From positions 1 to 12,330 of the forward strand of contig JAFGGR010000184.1 of NCBI GenBank assembly GCA_016930475.1: a stretch of 12,330 nt of DNA. Direction: 5' to 3'. The notes beneath the pieces were generated by a model. The model did no database searches. It saw only the letters and a program-made list of their open reading frames with translations, and was not told where the DNA came from. Each line of letters opens with the position of its first letter. The stretch's first letter is position 1. The stretch is from Clostridiales bacterium (GTDB taxonomy: Bacteria; Bacillota; Clostridia; Saccharofermentanales; Saccharofermentanaceae). Of this stretch, positions 1 to 4,898 are shown piece after piece. The translations under genes were made by a program, and so were the position numbers.

Positions 1-150
1 CATTCGAAAATGCAGTAATGATTGGCCCTCGGGGGTGGCAGATTTCTTAACTTCCATTCTGGTAGATTTTTATCTTGCCAAACACACTTTATCGTAAATG
101 TGACTGTTCAATTGCTTTCGCACTGACTTTTCATATTGTATTCATGTATT

Positions 151-393
151 TTATGTATTGATTATCTTCTGATATCTCTGCTGGTTCGAAGACGTCTTTT
201 CAATTGGCTTGATGGGACCATTCGTTTTCTGAACATGATTCAAGAAAAATATGCCAAGCAACAGCCGAGTTCTTCGTGGAATTCTGTTCCAAAAATAGCC
301 CTTATATAAATCCTTAACAAGAAATACTTCACCATCATTGAGATATTCAGTTTCTTTAATGGCTTCATCCAATAATCTGTTTACATCAAACAT
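151..393 (-). CDS. DUF1413-like small protein (80 aa)
   Basis: Small soluble protein with no predicted membrane segment or signal peptide. The first 55 residues carry the pattern I associate with DUF1413: an N-terminal helix (LLDEAIKE), then GEVFLVKDLYKGYFWNRIPR, then RLLLGIFFLN. The tail after residue 60 is polar, variable and lysine-rich. No biochemical function is established for this family that I can name; members are small single-domain proteins, often near mobile or regulatory genes. The ATG at 391-393 is well supported by an AAGGAG Shine-Dalgarno nine bases upstream (402-407) and by a strong promoter at 442-470. The gene stands alone, separated by about 170 bases from the S66 peptidase gene on the same strand. 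The family call is from recall of the motif, so it is moderately sure; that this is a real gene is more certain. Confidence 0.7.
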   Translation of the reverse strand: MFDVNRLLDEAIKETEYLNDGEVFLVKDLYKGYFWNRIPRRTRLLLGIFFLNHVQKTNGPIKPIEKTSSNQQRYQKIINT

Positions 394-408
394 GCGTCTT
401 GCTCCTTA

Positions 409-438
409 TTGTTAACGATAATAAACAACATTGTTATC
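409..438 (-). promoter_or_regulatory. possible operator repeats at the start of the DUF1413-like transcript
   Basis: Two overlapping symmetries lie just downstream of the -10 box. An inverted repeat (417-438) has outer arms GATAA/TTATC and inner arms AACAA/TTGTT. Two near-identical direct copies, TTGTTAAC (409-416) and TTGTTATC (431-438), are spaced 22 bases apart, about two helical turns. Position over the predicted start site fits a repressor operator. The sequence shows the repeats; binding is inference, and AT-rich DNA makes some symmetry expected by chance. Confidence 0.35.
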
Positions 439-441
439 ATC

Positions 442-470
442 ATTGTATTCTCGGTCTTGTGTATTGTCAA
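442..470 (-). promoter_or_regulatory. sigma-A-type promoter of the DUF1413-like gene
   Basis: On the minus strand, a perfect -35 TTGACA (465-470) is followed after exactly 17 bases by TACAAT (442-447), which matches the -10 consensus at five of six positions. The start point should be near 435, leaving a leader of about 40 bases that ends in an AAGGAG ribosome binding site. It is the best promoter in the window and belongs to its smallest intact gene. Confidence 0.75.
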
Positions 471-562
471 TTAAGTTGAAATTCCGTCAATCAAGCTCCG
501 GAAATAAATGGTAAAGCAACCTGTACACCGTGCAGAAGTACGCCTATTTACAAGGAATGGAA

Positions 563-1591
563 TTAAAGCACACCGTTTTCGAGTATTGAAAACGACTTCC
601 TCTCACAGTCTATTTCTGCCATTGCGCCGTACGGCAGGATAAACATGGGCGATGTATGGCCGAAATTCAGGCCGTATAAGACGGGCATGTCACATAATGC
701 GGGATCGTAAGACAGTATCTCATTAATTATTTTCTTATGCTCTCGAAAATCGGAGCTTCCGCAAAGCTTCCCGATGATCATACCCTTGAGCCGATGTAAC
801 GCACCGTTTGTCCGGAGCCATTCCAGAAAAACTCTGATCGAACTGGGAGAGAAAAATTCGGGCAGATCCTCAATGAACAAAATGGCATCTTCAAAATCAC
901 CTGCAGAAAGCGAGATGGGCGTGTCGCGCAATTCCATCAACCCGGTGTGGCCGCCGAACAAACGACCATTTACCGAACCTCTGCCTTGGACTGATTCATA
1001 TCCGTCATTCGCGTAATATTTTCGGATGTGCGACTTATTTTTGTGATCCGGCTTTTCATGGGTCCACTCTTTCGACGGCTCGATCGATCCGATAACGGAA
1101 TGATCGAAAAGCACTTTGGCGAACCATTTTTTGCTGTATTCATGCCAACCCTGTGCGTCCGCGATGGGCACCAAGAGATTATCTCCGTAAAAAGACGACA
1201 ATCCGCATTGGTAGCAGAGAATATGCAGGTTCATTACATCCGAATACCCCATAAAGATTTTGGGGTTATTCTTTATGCTTGAAGGATCGATATGCGGGAT
1301 GATTTTCATGCTGTCATTGCCGCCGACATTGGCGATAATCGCCTTGACATCCGAGTTTTCAAACGCCCACATCACGTCTTCGGCGCGCGCCTCGGGATTT
1401 CGGGACAAATAATCATGCCCTTTCAGTGAATGAGGCGCGGCCACAACATTCAGCCCTAAATCCTGTAGTCTCTTTACCCCCAAATCATATTTCCAGCGCA
1501 CATCCGGGTCACCGGCCCAGCCATTGGAAGGACTGATCGTAGCGATCGTGTCGCCCTGGAAAAGTCTTCGGGGTTTTTGAAGATCTTTCAT
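563..1591 (-). CDS. S66-family serine peptidase (LD-carboxypeptidase / MccF-like)
   Basis: Cytoplasmic serine carboxypeptidase-type protein of 342 aa, the usual S66 length. The family either trims D-alanine from LD-linked muropeptides during wall recycling (LdcA) or cleaves acyl-amide bonds of microcin C-like antibiotics (MccF). Visible features: N-terminal GDTIATISPSNG; nucleophile Ser117 in GYSD; Glu241 in LFIEDL; His312 in NFGHTSP. Together these form the S66 Ser-Glu-His triad. I chose the ATG at 1589-1591. The open frame extends to 1738, but those 49 extra codons overlap the upstream rubredoxin-coding end and give a basic segment unlike the family. A GGAG lies 13 bases before the chosen ATG, rather far. 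The gene starts 19 bases after the hemerythrin-rubredoxin stop, so the two are probably co-transcribed. The lysine- and histidine-rich insert around 175-190 resembles MccF-type relatives more than LdcA, but substrate cannot be decided from this sequence. Confidence 0.88.
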   Translation of the reverse strand: MKDLQKPRRLFQGDTIATISPSNGWAGDPDVRWKYDLGVKRLQDLGLNVVAAPHSLKGHDYLSRNPEARAEDVMWAFENSDVKAIIANVGGNDSMKIIPHIDPSSIKNNPKIFMGYSDVMNLHILCYQCGLSSFYGDNLLVPIADAQGWHEYSKKWFAKVLFDHSVIGSIEPSKEWTHEKPDHKNKSHIRKYYANDGYESVQGRGSVNGRLFGGHTGLMELRDTPISLSAGDFEDAILFIEDLPEFFSPSSIRVFLEWLRTNGALHRLKGMIIGKLCGSSDFREHKKIINEILSYDPALCDMPVLYGLNFGHTSPMFILPYGAMAEIDCERKSFSILENGVL

Positions 1592-1610
1592 CCGATGTTC
1601 GCTTCTCCGA

Positions 1611-2357
1611 TCATTCTTCAACGGGTTCAAATTCATCCTTACCGACAAAGCAAATCGGGCATACCCAATCATCGGGGATATCTTCAAACGCGGTACCGGG
1701 CGCGATCCCGCCATCCGGGTCGCCGACCTCCGGGTCATATATATATCCGCAGGGAATGCAAAGGTATTTTTTCATCTTCTTATCATCTCTTTTCTCATTC
1801 TTCTCGACCGGGTTTTCATTCACCTTAAAAGCTTCTGCCCAAGTATCGATCATATCGTGCAGTTCTTCGTGGATACCATGTCCGATAACACCCTCTTCAT
1901 ACTGTTCGAACAACTCAAACATAAGGTTCTGCGACTGCTCGTCAATCACCTGATCCGCCATCACGAAAAGCGCATTGTTCTCCTTTTCGATATGCCCGCG
2001 CAACAGGTCGCGGTATTGAACAGCGGCGGTACCAAAATCGCTGATGTTCCGCTCATCAAGGCTTTGGGCCATCTTCGCAATATGCTCTCTGCCCTGAGTG
2101 TGTTCCTGCAGCATGACCCCAACAGGGCCGCCCTCGTTCGGGATTCCTTTGTTCACCAGTTCTTTGAACAGGTAATTCTCCTCTTTGCCGTGGTGGCATT
2201 TATCCGCAAATATCTGAAGGAAATAGATTCCTTCACCGTAATTGCGAAGCAGGGGTTCAATATCGCGGTTGCCGGACTCCAGCATTTTATCAAGTATCTG
2301 CAGAACGTAAAGGATTGCCTCGTGTTCCTTCCGAAGATCTTGTGTCGCTCTGCCCAT
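1611..2357 (-). CDS. hemerythrin (HHE) domain protein fused to rubredoxin
   Basis: A 248-aa soluble two-domain iron protein. Residues 1-175 are a hemerythrin-like four-helix bundle with candidate di-iron ligands His12, His55/His56 with Glu59/Glu60 (CHHGKEEN), His86/His92 (EHTQGREH) and His122 with Glu126 (HIEKEN); His160 and His163 follow. After a charged linker (180-195), residues 197-248 form a complete rubredoxin, with iron-binding Cys200, Cys203, Cys233 and Cys236 (CIPCG and CPIC) and the usual DPDGGIAPGTAFEDIPDDW body. Hemerythrins bind O2 or NO at a di-iron site and rubredoxin passes single electrons, so the fusion probably reduces or senses O2 or NO in an anaerobe; that role is inferred. 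The ATG at 2355-2357 has a strong GGAGGA site (2365-2370). An in-frame ATG nine codons upstream overlaps that site and is less likely. First gene of a pair with the S66 peptidase. Confidence 0.92.
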   Translation of the reverse strand: MGRATQDLRKEHEAILYVLQILDKMLESGNRDIEPLLRNYGEGIYFLQIFADKCHHGKEENYLFKELVNKGIPNEGGPVGVMLQEHTQGREHIAKMAQSLDERNISDFGTAAVQYRDLLRGHIEKENNALFVMADQVIDEQSQNLMFELFEQYEEGVIGHGIHEELHDMIDTWAEAFKVNENPVEKNEKRDDKKMKKYLCIPCGYIYDPEVGDPDGGIAPGTAFEDIPDDWVCPICFVGKDEFEPVEE

Positions 2358-2663
2358 TTTCAAATCCTCCCATATATAATTCACCAGTGATAAGGATCTT
2401 GCTCATTTTCAAACTTCATCGAAAAACGCCTTCGCGGAAGACAGGATCAAGATTGATTAATCTTCCCTGTTCAGTATAAACCATGCAGCACATAAATTAC
2501 CTTGTAAAATGCGGATCTTCGCCTCTGGTCCGGGGAGCGGAGATCGGACGATAATATGGATTGAGCGAATTATGATTTTGCCGAGTGAAACTTCATTTAG
2601 GGGAGCGATTGAGGGGAAAAACGATTTTTCCGACCGAACCCACGCAATATTGGAGCGAATGAG

Positions 2664-2683
2664 CAAAAAAACCCGCAAAGCGG
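2664..2683 (-). terminator. weak candidate rho-independent terminator
   Basis: On the minus strand a CCGC-TTT-GCGG hairpin (2673-2683) is followed by G and seven T residues. The stem is only four base pairs and the site is about 460 bases beyond the nearest upstream minus-strand gene end (3141), so the call is tentative. Confidence 0.25.
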
Positions 2684-2738
2684 TCGAATCCGTGGAGAAA
2701 TTCATGCCAGTAAAAGTCATATAGATTGTTATCGGTCT

Positions 2739-2783
2739 ATGATTACCTACTAAATCATCATTTTGACCGTAACTTGTATGTAT
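2739..2783 (+). repeat. imperfect direct repeat, copy 1
   Basis: A 45-base segment that begins ATGATTACCTACTAAA and ends CTTGTATGTAT. The second copy at 2888-2931 begins ATGATTACCTGCTAAAA and ends with the same CTTGTATGTAT. Ends are well conserved and the middle has diverged. Read in one plus frame, the two copies give related peptides (YDYLLNHHFD and NDYLLKRQIR), so they could be decayed coding repeats. Confidence 0.55.
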
Positions 2784-2887
2784 GTCATTGATAAATAACG
2801 TCGATTTTATTCAACAACTAATATCTGTAGCCAGAAAAATCAATCAACATATATCTATCAATACTCGAAAACGAGCGTTCTTTGTCA

Positions 2888-2931
2888 ATGATTACCTGCT
2901 AAAACGGCAAATTCGGCCATCTTGTATGTAT
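2888..2931 (+). repeat. imperfect direct repeat, copy 2
   Basis: Partner of the segment at 2739-2783, offset by 149 bases and one base shorter. The match is strongest over the first 16 and last 11 bases. Confidence 0.55.
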
Positions 2932-3105
2932 TACTATGTGCTGCTACGGCTAGAGTATCGCCGCTTCCTGTGATATACAATTTCCTCACATCTCATTTTC
3001 ATAGATCGCCAAATCTCGGAAGAAACGGCGTTTTTCCGGTCATTAAAAACCGTGATTTCTCCGTTCACGATCATCTTCCCGCATCGTCCAACCACTAATG
3101 ATCCG

Positions 3106-3150
3106 CCACCGGTTTTCTCAAAATCCCCCCACCGGTTTTCTCAGAATCCC
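3106..3150. repeat. 23-base tandem duplication over the 3' end of the SGNH gene
   Basis: Two adjacent copies of a 22-base unit containing CCACCGGTTTTCTC, at 3106-3127 and 3129-3150, agree at 21 of 22 positions (A versus G once), with a 23-base period. The right copy contains the SGNH hydrolase stop codon (3141-3143) and its last codons; the left copy lies just beyond it. It looks like a recent slippage duplication. Each unit contains the palindrome ACCGGT. Confidence 0.8.
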
Positions 3151-4088
3151 ACCTCCTGTATGGCGAGCACAAGATTTCTTCCGTATATCTCCGAGCCGAG
3201 GGCATTGGGGTGAAGGTCATCGAGAAAATACTCGGATAAATGGGGCACGAGCCGGAAGCCCTCAACGACGGTTATATTCGGATACTTGCCGCAAATCTCC
3301 GTCAGCTTTTGACAGAACCTTGCCAGCACTTCCAATCCGTCCGGGGAATCCCCTCGCCAGATCGGTGTTATGCAGAGTACCGGACGATCCCCGTATACCT
3401 CCGCTAATCGCTCGTAATAATCATCCACATCCTTCATGCTCTCGGTTCCGTATTGATTGGTTCCCATGGAGATGATGATTTTATCCGGAACATAACCTTC
3501 CATGCTTTCGAGCACTTGTTTATCGTAAACATATCCACCAATGCCCTGATTGATGATATCGTAATTGAGCAGGCGATTGGCCGCGCTGACATAGGTATGC
3601 GCCGAACGTAGAGGGCCGAACCCCTGTGTTATGGAGTCCCCCATCCATAAGACCTTCTCCCCTTTTTCCACCGCGAAAACGTCCGCATCGATCTCGAAGT
3701 TTCGTAGAAGCATCGTCGCGTCAGCGGGCAAATATACAGTGACCTTCTTTTCCCCGGCAGGCATTTCAAAGGATAGCTTTCCCTCATTTAGCAAATCTTT
3801 CACGTAATGTATCTTTGTGATCAAGCCGTCGACCGCAAGCTCAAGGGAGTCCTCAGACCCCGCCCAGATGATTTTGTACTCCAAAGAAAATCGAGACGCT
3901 CTTGTGCGAAACTCAAGTGTTTTCGCGTTCGAGGCCGTACATCTTTCATACCAGAATTCAGAAGCTTCCTCGAAATATTGCATCTGCCGCTGCGTATATT
4001 GAAAAGCTTGTAAATATCCATCCTCCGTTTCGCCAAAACGATAGGCTCCGTAATAGATCTTCTTCAGCTGTTCATTGGATCGTTTCAT
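3141..4088 (-). CDS. SGNH/GDSL-family esterase with N-terminal beta domain
   Basis: A 315-aa hydrolase with no signal peptide, so probably cytoplasmic. Residues 1-140 look like a beta-rich accessory domain, as in two-domain SGNH acetyl-esterases. Residues 145-315 hold the catalytic SGNH fold: block I GDSIT with nucleophile Ser152, block II NQGIGG with oxyanion Gly182/Gly184, block III GTNQYG with Asn211, and block V DDLHPNALG with Asp290 and His293. All four SGNH residues are present, so it should be active. Family relatives remove acetyl or acyl groups from carbohydrates or lipids; the substrate here is not evident. The start at 4086-4088 is preceded by AAGGAAAGGTGG on the coding strand, an adequate ribosome binding site. 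The gene ends inside a tandem duplication. The isochorismatase-family gene lies 197 bases upstream on the same strand, across a gap holding a hydrolase relic, so joint transcription is uncertain. Confidence 0.9.
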   Translation of the reverse strand: MKRSNEQLKKIYYGAYRFGETEDGYLQAFQYTQRQMQYFEEASEFWYERCTASNAKTLEFRTRASRFSLEYKIIWAGSEDSLELAVDGLITKIHYVKDLLNEGKLSFEMPAGEKKVTVYLPADATMLLRNFEIDADVFAVEKGEKVLWMGDSITQGFGPLRSAHTYVSAANRLLNYDIINQGIGGYVYDKQVLESMEGYVPDKIIISMGTNQYGTESMKDVDDYYERLAEVYGDRPVLCITPIWRGDSPDGLEVLARFCQKLTEICGKYPNITVVEGFRLVPHLSEYFLDDLHPNALGSEIYGRNLVLAIQEVGF

Positions 4089-4119
4089 TTGGTTTCCACC
4101 TTTCCTTCAGCGGCGACAC

Positions 4120-4280
4120 TTGCCGATATTTCTCTCGAAGAACGGATTTGAGACAATCAGATTTGAAGGCCCCGGTCGAGGAAATATGCTGATCAGGCAG
4201 GACATCCCACCGGATTACCGCTGGAAAAGCCTGTCAAAGCCATACTCGATCACTGCAAAAGCGATGAGACAGGCATCTGA
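4120..4280 (+). pseudogene. frameshifted remnant of an alpha/beta-hydrolase gene
   Basis: On the plus strand, 4120-4224 encodes LPIFLSKNGFETIRFEGPGR and continues to PPDYRW. This is the central strand and FEGPGxG region typical of alpha/beta hydrolases related to 2,6-dihydropseudooxynicotine hydrolase. The continuation is in a different frame, 4224-4277, reading EKPVKAILDHCKSDETGI. The family reads WEKPVKAVLDYF at this point, so the two pieces join perfectly if one G is restored near 4222-4224. A stop follows at 4278-4280, and the nucleophile-elbow Ser, catalytic His and the rest of the gene are absent. About 160 bases remain out of roughly 1 kb. It lies between two intact minus-strand hydrolase genes. 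The family match is from memory of the motif, but two consecutive segments in the expected order make it fairly secure. Confidence 0.65.
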
Positions 4281-4285
4281 AGAAC

Positions 4286-4777
4286 CTAAATCAACAGGTC
4301 ACTCGTGCTAATAATTTTACAGCCTTTACTTTCATAATAGCTCAGCATCTCGTCAATTTTTCGCTTATCATAACTGGTAATGCAATCGGACAGGACTTGA
4401 ACGCCGTAGTTCTCTTTGCATAAGTTGTAGCAAGTTGATTTAACACAGGCAACGGCATCTGCTCCCGCGATGTAGAAATCAAATATTTCATTTTTACGAA
4501 TAAAGTCAGTGAATTCTTCAGAGGTTAATGCGTTTCCTTTGGATTTCGTAAAAACATTTTGGGATACGATTTTCATGTCGGAAACGAGTTCAGCCCCCTT
4601 TGTATCGGGTTTAAAAGTCCTCGTTCCGGCTGATAAATTTTCATGCCTTATATAAATAACATGAATGCTATTATTGACGGCCCAATCAATCGCTTTGTTG
4701 ATATTGCCGATAACATCCTTGTAATTTTTTGTGATGTCATTTTGAATATCGATGATGACCAATGCTTTATTTTGCAT
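4286..4777 (-). CDS. isochorismatase-family cysteine hydrolase
   Basis: A 163-aa cytoplasmic hydrolase of the isochorismatase-like superfamily, whose members (nicotinamidases, carbamoyl-hydrolases and others) use a Cys-Asp-Lys triad. The triad is visible: Asp10 in VIIDIQND, Lys78 in FTKSKGNAL and Cys111 in AGADAVACVKST. It is shorter than typical nicotinamidase (about 180-210 aa) and I see no obvious metal-site signature, so an uncharacterised cysteine hydrolase is the safer name. The start at 4775-4777 is fixed by a GGAGGA site (4784-4789). Base composition is noticeably more AT-rich than the ABC operon beside it, with many AAA, AAT and ATT codons, which may mean a different origin. It has its own upstream spacer with possible promoter elements, after the ABC operon terminator. 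Confidence 0.87.
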   Translation of the reverse strand: MQNKALVIIDIQNDITKNYKDVIGNINKAIDWAVNNSIHVIYIRHENLSAGTRTFKPDTKGAELVSDMKIVSQNVFTKSKGNALTSEEFTDFIRKNEIFDFYIAGADAVACVKSTCYNLCKENYGVQVLSDCITSYDKRKIDEMLSYYESKGCKIISTSDLLI

Positions 4778-4818
4778 CGTGATTCCTCCGGATCGGTGAG
4801 TTGATTTTTCTGATTCTC

Positions 4819-4848
4819 ATTATGCCTTAACTGTGATCATTAATCCAA
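4819..4848 (-). promoter_or_regulatory. possible promoter of the isochorismatase-family gene
   Basis: On the minus strand, CATAAT (4819-4824) makes a good -10 element preceded by GG. The best-spaced -35 is TTGGAT (4843-4848), 18 bases upstream and only three of six to consensus. A better TTGACT (4851-4856) lies 26 bases upstream, too far to pair with it. The -10 is plausible; the -35 assignment is weak. Confidence 0.3.
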
Positions 4849-4859
4849 GGAGTCAACCG

Positions 4860-4880
4860 AAAAAGACTGCCTCGTCTTCC
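4860..4880 (-). terminator. candidate terminator of the ABC operon
   Basis: On the minus strand, a hairpin AAGAC-GAGGCA-GTCTT (4863-4878) runs into a short T tract, about 20 bases after the stop of the 645-aa permease. The stem is short (five pairs), but the position at the operon end and the T tract fit a rho-independent terminator. Confidence 0.45.
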
Positions 4881-4898
4881 TAATCGTCAAATATCTCA

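Larger units (their letters stand above)
2358..3140. other. gene-poor spacer with degenerate repeats
   Basis: No open frame in these 780 bases has a convincing ribosome binding site or recognisable product. The longest are an 87-aa minus frame and a 71-aa plus frame overlapping each other at 2457-2724, and a 63-aa plus frame at 2782-2973; none resembles a family I know. A 46-codon minus frame (2934-3074) also lacks a usable ribosome binding site. What is visible is repetitive: imperfect copies at 2739-2783 and 2888-2931, a GAGCGA-type motif recurring at 2535, 2563, 2603 and 2653, and the first unit of a tandem duplication at 3106. The middle (about 2700-2990) is clearly more AT-rich than the flanking genes. 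It may be decayed coding sequence or a non-coding repeat region. Confidence 0.5.

Noticed and set aside
3..50. Plus-strand frame entering from the left edge and ending TAA at 48-50
   Set aside because: Only 16 codons are visible (FENAVMIGPRGWQIS), too few to support a gene end.
487..504. TTCCG/CGGAA hairpin between the S66 gene end and the DUF1413 promoter
   Set aside because: Five-base stem with a 12-base loop and a poor T tract; too weak to call a terminator.
501..565. Plus-strand peptide INGKATCTPC with a CxxC pair, resembling a zinc-ribbon tail such as that of FmdE
   Set aside because: Too short and without further similarity. Could be another relic but I cannot support it.
1773..1797. 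Internal ATG before the rubredoxin domain as a separate translation start
   Set aside because: No clear ribosome binding site at a good distance; the continuous fusion reading is simpler.
2457..2724. Overlapping 87-aa minus and 71-aa plus open frames
   Set aside because: They overlie each other, lack ribosome binding sites and resemble no family I know. Kept only as part of the spacer description.
2782..2973. 63-aa plus-strand open frame
   Set aside because: No Shine-Dalgarno before its ATG, composition AT-rich, and it contains one copy of a degenerate repeat. More likely decayed or non-coding.
3017..3038. Hairpin with CGGAA/TTCCG arms beyond the SGNH gene
   Set aside because: No T tract on either strand, bulged stem; not a convincing terminator.
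2934..3074. 46-codon minus-strand frame beginning MIVNGEITVF
   Set aside because: Looks somewhat protein-like, but there is no spaced ribosome binding site and no recognisable family.
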